From Ziziphus jujuba (Eukaryota > Streptophyta > Magnoliopsida > Rosales > Rhamnaceae), in contig NC_083389.1 in the NCBI RefSeq assembly GCF_031755915.1, positions 13,447,001-13,511,000 on the forward strand: a stretch of 64,000 bases of DNA. The letters are read 5' to 3'. This document shows, in pieces, positions 11,928-24,077 of the stretch (the first letter of the stretch is position 1; each line of letters opens with the position of its first letter). Position numbers and translations under genes: made by a program. The notes below the pieces were generated by a model. It was not told the origin of the DNA. It ran no database searches and saw only the letters and a list, made by a program, of their open reading frames with translations.

Positions 11928-14900
11928 TTAAAAACCGAAGAAGCCAAGCTCGCTCGCTCTTTCTTTCTCGAATGTCTCGAAGTATTGATAAATAATTGTG
12001 ACAGCAAGCAAAATTCCAGTTCCTGAACCAATTGCTCCCATGAAATCTGCCAACACTGTAAGTGCACCAATGCACATGCCTCCAAATGCAGCAGCTGTAG
12101 GGATGTAGCGGTTCAGTTCTTTCTGCAAGTTAGACTCACGGTGTCCAGGCATCACCATTTGTTGTTCCTGCGTATTAGCAAAAGCAATATGTAACGAAAT
12201 ATCATAATGAAATAATATGCATTTTTTTATGCGTTTTTATGTAAAATAAAAACAATTAAAACAAATAACATGACATTTCCATTAATAGAGTACATATTAT
12301 GCCTCTTGTGTTTTTGCGTTAAAGTTAAAGTTCCAATATACGCAAAGAAACAGATGTTACGAGATTCAGAGACCAAAGAAAAAGGCAAAGAATAGACTGC
12401 CATTTGAGGGCATGTCCTGGTGTCAACCGTTTAAGTATAGAATTCTTGAACTTCAAGCTAATCAGACCATAAAACTAGATGCTGTGCACATGCTACACTT
12501 CTGAGGAGAAGTACTAATTAGAAGGAGGAAGAAAACATAATTAAGACGAACACAGAGTAGCAACAACAGTATCACACAACCAAAGACGAGAGAACTAAAG
12601 GATAAGCACAAGAAACATTGAAGTAAACAAGACAAACCAACTCAATTTCTTTTCATATAACCATTAGATACAAATTACTAGTGTGAACAATTACATAACT
12701 TCATTTTTGAGGGATCAGAAGTATCAAATGGCTTCAATTTAGGGTCAGACCAACATCAGCATTCATGCGTGAATAGCATAACTTCAGTTTTTTGGAGGAT
12801 AAAGAAACTATGAAATGGCTTCAATTTCCAATATTGCAATAAAGAAAATGTCAGTACAACTGTAAATCGCATATATTTGGTTTAAATAACATTTTTCAGT
12901 AAAACTTTAGGAATCAATAAATCAAATTTTAGTTACACCACCAAACTTCACCAAAAAAAAAAGAAATAAAAAAAAAAAATAATGGTGCATATGAGACAAG
13001 TCTACTAAGTGGAATCCAAGGAGATGCATGCAAAGCATGAGACACACAAGGCAATTATCAAGCATGCAGTAAACTGCTTCCATCCAGAGAGAGTAAGTTG
13101 TTTATCTAAGTTGCAAAAGATATAATATAACTAAAATTCAGTTGTAGTAAATACCTTGAGCTGCTTTGCAACATCTCTTGCAGATGACCCAGAAACTTCA
13201 ATCCATGTTTTTGAGAATAGTGCACATGCAGACAACATAAATACAAGATAGAACAAAGCATGGAAGGGATTGGCTGCCATATCAGCTAAGCTGCAAAATT
13301 GAATAGTCAAAAAAGTAAAGTTTCAATTAAATGGGTAGGAAAACAATGAGGCAAGGATCAGATAAAAGATAATACCAGCTACCATGCATAACCAATCAGA
13401 CAAGAAATAATACCAATATCAATGAAAACTTCGATTTTTCAGAGCCAACCTCAAAAAGAGGAGAAAACTTCTAATTACCTTGAAGGAGCAGTGATATAGT
13501 AAGCCAGACCACCGACAGGAATGAATTGACCACCTGAATATTCAGATTCCTTCCATTTACCCAAGAGATTCACAAGAAAATTTCCACTGTATCTCCTGTA
13601 CAGCAACTGTAAATGCACAATAAAAATGGTTAAAAAGGTAAAGCACAAAAGTTGACTCCAACACATCCAGACAAATGCATAAAAAACATTACCTGGGAGA
13701 TGAAGTAGAGATTGGATACAAGTGCAGACTGTAGAATAATGGGCATGTTGGAGGTGTAGAACAGCTTAATAGGATAAGAACCCTGCTGTCCACGGGCATT
13801 CTTTGACCTCACAGGCAGAACCACACGGAACCCTTGGAAGTAGATCACTATCAGGAAGATCAAGACTGTGGCCAACAGATTTGTTACATTTGGAAGATTT
13901 TGCCGGTAGAAAGCCTCACGGAGGGCACGAACCTTATCTGTTCGAGTTATCAGCAGATGAAACAGAGCAATAACGGCACCTTCAAATTCAGCTCCACGGC
14001 CACTGTTAATAGTGGTGGGACTAAACGCCTTCCAGATAATATTTTCACTGAATACAAAAGATAAAACTCTTAATACTTTCCAAGTCAAGAAGAAATAATA
14101 GAAAATATCCCCAAAAAATAAAATTAAAAAAATAAAATAAAATAAAATAATAAATAATAAATAAAATAAAATAAAATAAAATAAAACCTGAATTATACAC
14201 GGTATCGCTAACAATGCAAAAAACTCCTACAAAAGTAAAAAATTAGTACGATTCATGGAGCACAAAACTCACCAGATATTGGTTGCTATGAAAAGAGAAA
14301 TTCCAGAGCCTAGACCATAACCCTTTTGAAGAAGCTCATCTAAGCATATCACAATGATACCCGCAAAACAAAGCTGAATGATGATAAGAACGGCATTTCC
14401 AACTCCAAGTTGGCCAACACTTCCATACATTCCAGAGAGAACATATGCAACCGCCTCACCAACAGCTATCAATATGCCCAACAATTTCTGTGCTCCATTT
14501 CTGGAAGAAAATTCAAAAATCATCATATGACACTTGCTAGTAGAAGCAAGGGAGCCCTTTCCGACTATGTTTAGAAAAGAAATTTCCATTAAAGGCACAA
14601 GCTTCATAAATTGTTATATATCGTAAATGGTATGCAAAGAGTGATACTAAAATGTGGTCCCAAAAGATACATACAAGAGTGCACGATCCTCACGAACATT
14701 GTTGTCCACTTCAATAATTTTAGATCCTGCAAGGAGTTGCATCACAAGTCCAGATGTCACAATTGGTGTGATTCCAAGCTCCATGACAGTCCCACGGTTT
14801 GAAGCAAGGATGACACGCATCCAGTAGAATGGATCTGCCCCCGTTGTAGAGTGTATGCCATAAAGAGGTAGCTGACTGCATACCAAGAAAATGAAGAGAG

Positions 14901-15018
14901 AGATAACGGTATAGATGACCTTCTCCCTGAATGGAACTTTCCTATCAGCGCTCTGAACTTCGGGTAGAAATGAAAGGAAAGGTCTGACCAAGTGAAGCAC
15001 CCGAAATCCACCTCCCAT
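11928..15018 (-). CDS. SEC61A: Sec61 alpha subunit (SecY family), ER protein translocon channel
   Basis: Six coding exons with GT-AG introns and consistent phases: 15018-14675, 14500-14273, 14047-13693, 13606-13479, 13290-13155 and 12167-11928. They join into a 476-residue protein, the normal length for eukaryotic Sec61 alpha. It starts [20 protein letters not shown] and ends [16 protein letters not shown]. Sec61 alpha spans the ER membrane ten times and forms the pore through which signal-peptide-bearing and membrane proteins pass, working with Sec61 beta and gamma. Hallmarks seen include the plug region ([14 protein letters not shown]), [15 protein letters not shown] in helix 2 and the cytosolic loop [20 protein letters not shown] that contacts the ribosome. 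The frame is intact and there are no missing segments. An upstream 5' UTR exon is annotated separately. Confidence 0.97.
14131..14186. repeat. (AAAAT)n/(AAT)n repeat in a Sec61 alpha intron
   Basis: A run of AAAAT and AAT units in the second coding intron of the Sec61 alpha gene. Simple-sequence expansion with no other function seen. Confidence 0.8.
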
Positions 15019-16140
15019 CTTGCTTTGTCCAAGCTAAGCTAATCCTACCTGCACACAGCCATTTTGAAAAATGAATCAAACACATGCAGACCCCATGGTT
15101 CAGTATATGACTGAATTAATGCAGAAAGCTAGAGATAGCCAAGAAAAAAACTCCATTTTGAAACATGCATGTAGTTTAGGGACTTCTCATAGCAAAAACC
15201 AGAACCAGTTTCTATGTTTGAACCGGTCTTCCAATAAATAAAAAGAAAAGTTTGATAAAAAACATTACCTAAAAACAATTTCAAACCTCAGATTTTCAAT
15301 TTGCAAAATTTTGTCACCTAAAGTTTTCAATTTGCAAGATGTCAGAAACTTAGTTTTGTTGGGAAAAAAAAAAAAAAAGTGTCCACGACCCATCACAAAA
15401 TTTTCTCATAATTGTGGGATGCACATTTCATAAACCAAGACCTCCCGCATCATACAAAGGGATAAAAGTACCATGCAGTTACAGGGCTGGTGCAAAATTC
15501 CTAGAAATTAAATCTTTAGTGCTTATTCAAGAGTCCACGAAATTGGGCTTCAACAACCTAGAAGAGGATTTAATTTACTAGAGTATTGAAACTGCTAAAC
15601 AGGAATCGCCAAGATCCCCCATATTTGTTTCCAATTCTCCTCCTTAAAATGATGATTTATAAAAATTTTATTAAAAAAAAAAAAATCAAATCTACATCCA
15701 CATGAAATTCAGGCACAAGAAGATCAAAGGTCGCAGCTAATAAAACGATTGAAAAACTTCGCACCAAACAAAAGTCAAAAACACAAAGCACATCCCACAT
15801 AGAGAGTCAGATTAACTCGAATCCATCACAAATCAAATGCATGCAATGCAAACAAAATTATACAAACACATGCATCCGTCCACAGAGAAACATGCAAATT
15901 TATAAAAATAAAAAAAATAAAAAGTAACAAAATGAACAGATCTGAGAAACGACTGCAATGAAATCGCAGAGAAAGAATAATCGGGATCGGGATCAGAAAG
16001 TAAACGTACAAGCTTTGATGACGGGAAAATCAGAACCCTAAGGTCGGAGATTTGTTTTTTTTTTCTTTTTTTTTTTTTTTGGGAGAAATTTTGGGTTTGG
16101 AAGAGCTCTGGATCTGAACGGAGCTCCAAAAGGAGAACTA
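15019..16140 (-). promoter_or_regulatory. Sec61 alpha 5' UTR with a leader intron
   Basis: A 30-nt leader segment (15048-15019) precedes the ATG and is bounded upstream by a splice acceptor (TGTGTGCAG before 15048). A donor GTACGT follows AAGCTT at 16010, so a 5' UTR exon of about 130 nt (16010 to about 16140, containing AACCCTAAGG-like leader sequence) is separated by an intron of about 960 bp. Long 5' UTR introns are common in constitutively expressed plant housekeeping genes and often boost expression. The transcription start position is approximate. Confidence 0.65.
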
Positions 16141-16159
16141 AGGGAACCAAGGGCTTGCA

Positions 16160-18440
16160 GGCTTTGACGTTAAGATTTAAGAAATACAATACAAAACATG
16201 AAAAAGAGAGAGAGACAGTGCGTGCATTTTTCAGATAACGAGTGGGCCTTTTTCGCCACGAGGTCAAACCCAATGATCGTTCGACACGTATGACATAGAA
16301 AGTGACCTGGATTGAAAGAAATGCTCCCCTTTTTTTTTTCTTTTTTTCTTTTTTTTTCCTTTTTATTGGATATGGAATTTAATTTTGGATACTAGGAAAA
16401 TGGCCCAAAATAGGAACCCTAGCTTGATTTTTTTTTTTTTGTATTTTTTTTATTTTTTCATAAATTTTCAAGGTGTCTCCATCTGATTTTAACCATCAAA
16501 AGAAAACAAAAAACGTACCTTATTGATTAGTAATTAAAAGTTTCTTTGCTGGGTTTTTATTTTTTTTGAATAATGCAATATGATTTTGGATTTTCCGATT
16601 AATTTTTCTTTTCCTTTTATATTTTTTTGTATAAAAAAATTTACATTAAAGTAATATTTCCATTTTATTATTGAATCGAATAAATATATTATTTGAATCT
16701 ACTGCATCACGAGTAATAATAAATTACGACGTGTATAAAGATGTGAATATGCACCCTACTGTACATTGCACTCTTTCTTTTTGCTGGGATTACTTTAGTT
16801 AATTGGTATATATGTTAAAATTTATTTATGTGAGCATTTTTGGGACAACTTTTAATGACAAAATTATTGAATTTCTATTTTATAAAATAATGATACTAAA
16901 TTTAAAACTCTCATCCTAAATAAATATATATAATTTAATTATTTAAATGTTTTTTGAATTTATTTTTTTATAGATTACGGTATATTCTAAAGTTTAAACT
17001 AAAAAAGATGAAAAATTTTACCTAGATTCAGGGATAAAAATGCCAATATCAAAGATTAATTTTATAAAAATATCAATAAAATTAGAAAAAATATAAATAT
17101 TTAATAACTTAAAATGTAAATTTTTACATATAAATTATAAGATAAAAATACAACAATTATAATACAAGTGATAATAAAATAATTCATAAATATTAAAAAT
17201 TATTCTATATAAAATCATTATAAGGCCTGTTAATATAAAATATAATAAATTTAATAAAAAATATTAAGATACATGAAATTATTAAATATAATTCATAATA
17301 CGTCAATAATATCAAAAATAACTTCTTAATAATTTAAATTGATGATAATATTTAAATGTTTAGTAGCTAAAACAATAGATATTCTAACTCATTATATTTG
17401 TGTATATATCGAACAAAAACTATCTACTATCCTATCTCGTAAGTTTTTTGGATTCATTGATAGGTCTTGGGTTAAATAAAATTTTCCAGGTTGAGGAATA
17501 TTATTCTTCATCTTCATTTTTGCTGAGGATTAATAATTTTAATCTTGTTTTCAATTTATAGCAAAATTATTGTGTATAATAATTAAAAAAAAATGTTAAA
17601 AAGGAACATATATTTTTCCTATTTCCACTAAGTTGTTCATGTATTTATAAATTTAAAATATCAGTGGCATTTTCATACATACCTAGACCTGATTGAACCA
17701 GGGAGTTGGAGATGTATTCTCAAGCCTACAGATAAATTTAAACGTTGTTTTGATTGAATATTAATTTTGTTTATTATACCATATGGCACGTTTTGTTTTT
17801 TTTTAATCAATATTATGTGGCACTTACTGTTTCTTTCTTTTTTTCTTTTTCTCTTTTTTTTGTTAAAGAATACCACTTACTGTTATATATCATCTACATG
17901 CAAAAATTTTGTATATATATATATATATATATAAATATATATACATACATAGTCAACTCATATCACCTGATAATTCTAATATTAGATATTTTTTATTAAT
18001 TTTTAAATTATATTAAAAGTTATAATTTAAAATTTTAAAACTTAAAATATAAAATTACTAATATATTAAAATTTTATTGAGGAGTTGAGATTTTATGATT
18101 AATAAATAAAATTGTAAAACCCAGCTCTTAATGTGATTCAAAGGTTAAAAACTTGATTTAAGTATGGTTGCACATATATATGTCATGATAATTTAATAAT
18201 GTAGTTTTTTTTTTTTTTTCTCTTTTGAGTTTTTTTTTTTCTTTTTTTTGGTTAAGTGATTCTTAAACTGTGGGGATTTATTTTGCAACGTAAACTATCA
18301 ACTTCACATATCTTTTTGTATTTCCCTACATTTATGAAAAAAATATATATATATGATAAATTATTGCATATTTCATTTCAAATTTCATTTTTATTTTAGT
18401 ATATTTTATTAAAAACATATAAATCAATCATATTACATAT
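16160..18440. other. AT-rich intergenic region
   Basis: Begins with the Sec61 alpha promoter side, including a GA-rich stretch near 16205-16215, and continues as AT-rich sequence with T-rich tracts (16330-16460) and an AT microsatellite (17918-17943). No coding or RNA feature supported. Confidence 0.6.
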
Positions 18441-18444
18441 ATTG

Positions 18445-19415
18445 TTGCTCAAACACTTAATTTTTAGAAATTACTGCATACTTTAAAATGACTTTATAAT
18501 GGTTTATTTATCTAGAGTTTTGAAACATTAGTACGGTATTGGACAAATTTCATTTAAATTCTTGTAATTTTGCTAAAATTACATTTAAATTTTATAATTT
18601 TGGAAAATCATTATTAACTTTTATCGGTTTTTTTAACTAACTTTTATAGTTGAAGGCCCAGCTAAAATTATAAATTAATAGTTATAATCGAACAATACTG
18701 TAAAAATATAATTATGGTAACCTTTAATTGTTAAAATTAATTAATAAAAACTGACAAATGAAATTTAAATGATAAAATTTCAATAATATAAAGTTTAACT
18801 ATAACTAAGACATGGTTGAGATCACAGTTTAGATGGCAATAACTATTCTTGTTGAGTAGCCAACCCAAATTCCTTTTTTTTTTGTTTTTTTTCCCCTATA
18901 CCCAATTCCCCAGCTGATTCGAACCCCGTGCAACTGAGGCACGGGTAGTGGCGCTCGACCATTGAGGTAAGGCCAACCCAAATTCGCTTCCAACTACAGG
19001 CAGATGTAAAAAAATAAATAAATAAATACCAAACACTATAAACTGATTGTTATTTAAACAACTAATGTTTAGTTATTACCAAATACTTTAAATTGACTTT
19101 TTTATATTTTATTTATCTATAGCCTAAACATTAGTACATATTTGGCAACTTTAACTTAAACCTTTTTAATTTTGTTAAAATTATATTTAGATTTCATGAT
19201 TAAAATATTATTAATCTCCTTTAACTTTTCTATATATATTAAAATAAACTTATTTATCAATTTTTAATTAAGTTTTATAATTTAATATCAAAATAAAATT
19301 AAAAATTAATATTTATAATTGAATAATACAATAAAAATATAATTATGGTAACATTTAATTATTAAAATTGATAATAAGATTTAAATGATGATTTTCTATA
19401 ATATAAAGTGTAATT
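18445..19415. repeat. diverged direct repeat, two copies of about 360 bp
   Basis: Copy 1 (about 18445-18800) and copy 2 (about 19052-19415) share ordered blocks such as CATTAGTAC, AAATATAATTATGGTAAC, TTTAATTRTTAAAATTRATAA, TTTAAATGATRA and ATAATATAAAGT. Similarity is moderate, so the duplication is old. A short shared motif beyond each copy (GGTCACAGT or GATCACAGT followed by AGATGG) suggests the unit extends somewhat further right. Non-coding AT-rich sequence. Confidence 0.65.
18873..18971 (-). mobile_element. short tRNA-derived SINE with a perfect 14-bp target duplication
   Basis: The element reads on the minus strand. It has an A-box-like ACCTCAATGGTCGAGCGCC, a B-box-like GGGGTTCGAATC (plus-strand 18916-18927) and an A-rich tail (A8CA10 on the minus strand). 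It is flanked by identical 14-bp copies of GCCAACCCAAATTC at 18859-18872 and 18972-18985, the signature of target-primed retrotransposition. Pol III boxes in a ~100-bp unit plus an A tail define a SINE. Confidence 0.88.
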
Positions 19416-19429
19416 GTAATTGCTATTCT

Positions 19430-20635
19430 TTTTCTGGTAAATTAACGAGGGTGCTATTCAGGTCACAGTCAAGATGGCCGAAGTCATTTTTGTGGACTCG
19501 TCAAGCCCATATTCGGCTCTCGGGCAGGTGGATGCAAAGTTATTTTTTGTGGAAACTTGTTGATAAATGTTTTCCTGTGTTTTCGAATCTAGTGGCCAGG
19601 AGAATTGACGAAGAGAGGGGCAAGGGGAGTCTGTGTACATGAGTACAATTGTGTCAAGAATGAAATACATGTGTTCTTCCAATGTGAAGTGGCGAGAAGG
19701 TTATGATTTGTCAGCCCATGGAGGTTTAGATGGGATTCAATGGGATATAGTGATCTGATGTTCTTTATTAATTGTTTAATCAATCCTGTAGGAGTGCTCC
19801 TAATTTATGTGTAAGATAAAAAAAATTTCTTTATTTTCAGTGCCATCACTCTTGAGCATCTGTAATGGCTTAGAAACCAAGTTTACCATGAAAGAAATGT
19901 CAAGAACGTGGACCTCTCACCACTTTTGATAAAAAGTAGATCCAAAAAATTAATTGAAGCACAAAATCGAGAAGGAAGGATTAGATAAGGGCAAGAGGAT
20001 TCTAGTGAGTAGAACAATCTCAGGTGAACATACCCATCAACCGGAATCATAAAACTAAATTTAGGTGCAAAGTGAAAAATCATAGAAGCTATTTGGTTGT
20101 GATAGCTCGTGATGATAGAGGAAACACATTGCATATTCATGCCTTCAAGCAAAAAATATCGATTCCTGAAGTAGCTAAGCTAGAAGCAATTGGGAAGGCC
20201 ATGTAAGTAGCTTATATGCATAGTTGGTCAAAGGTGATTGTTGAGATGGATGCCCTTACAGTGATTAATGCTTTAAATAGGAAAGAAAGAGCCCTCTTTA
20301 TTGGACCTTTGAAAGCCTTTTTTTAATAATAAATTTTGTTTAGTTCAAACTTTACAAGTTTAAATTTTGTTTAGATTCCTAAAAAAATTAATAGATTGGT
20401 TCACAGTGTGTATTAATTGGCAACAACAATCAATTATTTCAATAGATTTCTGTAACCAAATTGGTTACTGTCCTCGTATGTTGATTATATGATTCAGAAA
20501 AATATATGGAAGAAGCTTATTTGATCTATACTTAATTGTAATTGTAATGCCTTCCTTTTTAATTTTACTGAATTCTCGATTTCAAATAAAAAGAAAATAA
20601 TAATAATAATAATAATAAAATAAAAAATGTTTAAT
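19430..20635 (+). mobile_element. LINE ORF2 3'-end fragment (zf-RVT plus RNase H remnants)
   Basis: Plus-strand translations with stops and frameshifts match the C-terminal part of plant non-LTR retrotransposons. A zf-RVT-like segment appears at about 19540-19790 (FLWKLVDKCFPVFSNLV, then EIHVFFQCEVARRL in another frame). An RNase H-like segment follows at about 20025-20320 (LVVIARDDRGNTLH, EVAKLEAIGKAM, then after a stop SWSKVIVEMDALTVINALN, carrying the expected acidic residues). The fragment ends in an (AAT)n-type tail at about 20597-20635, a common LINE 3' end. The endonuclease and most of the reverse transcriptase are absent, so this is a 5'-truncated dead copy. Confidence 0.75.
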
Positions 20636-20639
20636 GACA

Positions 20640-21181
20640 TTTTCCAGTATGGTATTTAATACAAGGGGCTTTGTCATGAATTTTCAGTGAAACGTGGCGT
20701 AGAACTAGGATAATGTATGAAGATGACTGAAGCACACGATAACTCTCCCACTCCGCCCTCCCACCCCCACCGATATTGTCTTTTTTACCTCCTTGAAAAA
20801 CTCGCTTTGCGTAAAAAGTTTTTTTGAAAAAATAAAAATAAAAATGATAAAAAAAAAAAAAGAGAAAAAGAAGAAATACAAAGTGGAGAGAGAAAGTGTG
20901 AAAGTAGAAAAAGAAGGTGTACGCAGCGTCACAGGCTAGCAAAAACCAAGCAAACAAAAGCTCCACCCAAACCCAAAGTTCTACTGCTGCTGACGAAGAA
21001 CAAACAGACCCCCTACCCAGTTGCTGCTAGTTGGTAAGCAAACACAGAATGTGAATCTCTGCCATTGCCATTCCTTTCTTTTCTTCATTCCCATGATTTT
21101 CGCCCACTCATACTTTTTAAAATTTCAAAACCCAAGTTTCTGATCTCTTCCTCTCTCTCAACCTGGGTTTTTCAGTGAGCC
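20640..21181 (+). promoter_or_regulatory. promoter and 5' UTR region of the NHL gene
   Basis: Sequence between the LINE tail and the NHL ATG. The last 200 bp has the pyrimidine-rich, more GC-balanced look of a plant 5' UTR (TCTTCCTCTCTCTCAACC before the ATG). ORFs seen on the minus strand here are low-complexity and not believable as genes. Confidence 0.4.
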
Positions 21182-24046
21182 ATGAGAAATTCCCATTTCT
21201 TTCTCACTCTAATAGTACTTGCTGTCAGTTATACACTACGGTTTCAAGCTCATGCTGCTCCTGCAGGTAATTTTCACACGCCATTTTCTTCTCTCTATTT
21301 TTTTTTTCTCGAATGATTTGAATCTATTCGTGTTTTTAATTAATGGGTTTGTTTGTTTTCTTTAATTTTCTTTTGCTTGAAATACTTAGCCATGTATTAA
21401 GTTTATTAATCACTTTGAATTAGTTCTTTTACATACCCACATGATCTTTTCCTTTTAATTGTGGTTCATTTGTTCTGCTCATTCTGCTAATTTCGAAATA
21501 AGCTTCTTCACTAAATTTATTTCTGTGGATTTTTTTTTATTTTTTTTTTTTGGATGTGTTTATGTGATCTGTTTACCAAAGTGGACATGTTTCATTTTCT
21601 GATTATTATTTGATTTGAATTATATGGTGGTTGCTCAGGGCCTTTGATAAAACACATATCTTCTATTCTCAAATGGACCAGGTCGTCCTCCAAAACACCC
21701 CAATCAGGTTACTTGAAATCACTGTTATCAGTCAATTCGCTCGGAGATTTTTCATTCATTTTACATTTTTTTGGGGGTGTACTTTTTAATTTGTTGGTAC
21801 CATTCGCTATGTTGTTTGTTTTACAGATGGAAATGTTCTTCAATTTGAGGATGGATACTTAGTTGAGACTGTGGTGGAGGGAAACGATATTGGAGTGGTT
21901 CCTTACAAAATTCGTGTTTCTGAGGATGGCGAATTATTTGCAGTTGATTCAGTTAATAGCAACATTGTCCGCATCACTCCACCGTTGTCCCAATGTATGC
22001 AAGTTTGTTTTCTAAACTTATTGATTTGTTTCCACTTCACAACTTATCTTAGCAATAGTATTGCCTTAATCGTTAATCTTCTACTTCCATTGCTGTAAAC
22101 CGTTGATGGAAGATGAAAAAAATAATTCAAATTCTACTCAGCAGAAACATTTTCAGCTGTTTTGTTTAGTTTACTTGGTATGTAATAATTATCTTTAGTT
22201 TTTAGTAATAGGTTTGTTTGTTAGTTTAGCTTAAGTTCTTTGTGGTAAAGATTGATTTGTGTACTTTTGTTTTCTTATTTGTTTTTCTTTTCCTTTCAAT
22301 TTTTATTATTGCAGATAGTAGGGCAAGATTGGTTGCTGGATCATTTCAAGGTTACACGGGACATGTAGATGGAAAGCCTAGTGATGCACGTTTCAATCAT
22401 CCCAAAGGTGTGACCATGGATGATAAAGGGAACGTGTATGTTGCTGATACATTGAATCTCGCCATCAGAAAAATCGGAGAAACTGGTATATGCAATTTGT
22501 GTTAATTGGATGACTATAGTTAAAACCCTATAGATATGCGTATGACATCAAACTGAGTAGGACCTAACTCACCTGTTTTCTTCGCATAAATAATGAAGTA
22601 GCTGAACATGGTGTTAATCAGTTAACTATATACAGGAGTTGTTGTAAATATAATTGAAAAATATTTGGGCTGTTAAAGTTGCAGACCTGTATTATGGATT
22701 CTATTAAAGGGCAACAAATGCTAAGTAAAATATGTTGCAAATATGTATCTGTGCCAGGTGTCACAACCATTGCTGGTGGAAAATCAAATGTAGCTGGCTA
22801 TAGGGATGGACCTAGCGAGGATGCCAAGTTCTCAAATGATTTTGATATAGTATATGTTCGACCTACTTGTTCTTTATTAGTTGTTGACAGAGGGAATGCT
22901 GCTCTACGGCAAATTGCTCTTAACCAGGAGGATTGTGATTATCAGAGCAATTCAATTTCTTCCACAGGCGAGTTTCTCAATTGATGAATTTTATTTATTT
23001 AAATTTTAATTTGTTCTAATCAATGGTGCAAAAAATTTGGTGTTTTATGGTTGCAGCAGTTACGGCTATAGATATAGCGTCTAATGCAATTTATCTAGTA
23101 TGCAGTCACACTCTTCTTTGTGAACAACACTCTTCTTCAGTTATTCTGTTAGGAGTTAACAACTATAATCCAAGATAGGAAGAAACCAACTCCAGATGTA
23201 GTCTTGAGGAGGAAATACATGTCAAAGGAAACTGAAAGTAGTTTATTTTATGCAATTTTTTTCCTGGCATCTAAACCCTTAGAGAAATAATTGCTTTATT
23301 TATTCATTGATGATTAATGGTACTCATAATCTGCACTGTAGTTACCAGATATTAAGTATCCCTACCTAAATATAACTCTCGCATTTGGCAATAAATTTAT
23401 AAAATAACTGTCTACTTGATAAGATTAAATGAACTACCTGGAACTACTCATGTTCTTCAATTCACCTGACCAACCATTGGAGAGGAAATAGCAATAGAAA
23501 GGGATATCATGGATAGCTGACTGGAGTGTAGGAGAAGATATTTTTGGTTGTCTTAACTCTTTCTACATTCTGGAATCTTTTTAACCCCTATTGTATTACT
23601 CTTGCTTAGAACATTATGCATATTCTCATTCTTAGCATAATTTGCATATCCCTAATGGTTGCGCTCCAAGGTCAGTTAGTTGTAGTGCTGGAAATGGCGA
23701 GGTCATGACATGGAGAAATCTAATTAGAAGATTGACATTCATAATATCAATCTTTGCTTTTGATGTGTGTACCTTGCTGCTGGTCTCGACTCCTTTTTTC
23801 TAGCACTATAAATAACCTACAAGTTCAATCAAATGCATTTCAAAGATGATCTGTTTGGTATATTGTTCTGTTCAGTCTTTAATGGTTTTATGTTCTCTGA
23901 TAGTCTGATCTTATAAGATGTACATTGATGTGCTTTAAGAGTTTGTCTGCTTATACTGTACAACATATTTAGATGTTCCATGCAGATGTACAAAGAATTA
24001 TTTTAGAAACCATAGGTCCATAGTCCCAATATTCTGCCATTTCCGT

Positions 24047-24077
<31 letters not shown>

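Noticed and set aside
13834..14802. Plus-strand open frames across Sec61 alpha exons
   Set aside because: They are antisense shadows of conserved Sec61 alpha codons.
15833..16273. 146-codon minus-strand ORF over the Sec61 alpha leader
   Set aside because: It spans the 5' UTR exon and its splice donor and consists of Lys- or Phe-rich low-complexity translation; better explained as untranslated leader.
18900..18975. Possible tRNA gene (B-box-like GGTTCGAATC)
   Set aside because: The unit does not fold into a complete cloverleaf as far as I can judge, and it has an A tail plus a 14-bp target duplication, so SINE is the better call.
20631..20966. 111-codon minus-strand ORF upstream of the NHL gene
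   Set aside because: Phe-rich translation of a poly(A)/AG-rich promoter region, with no homology signal.
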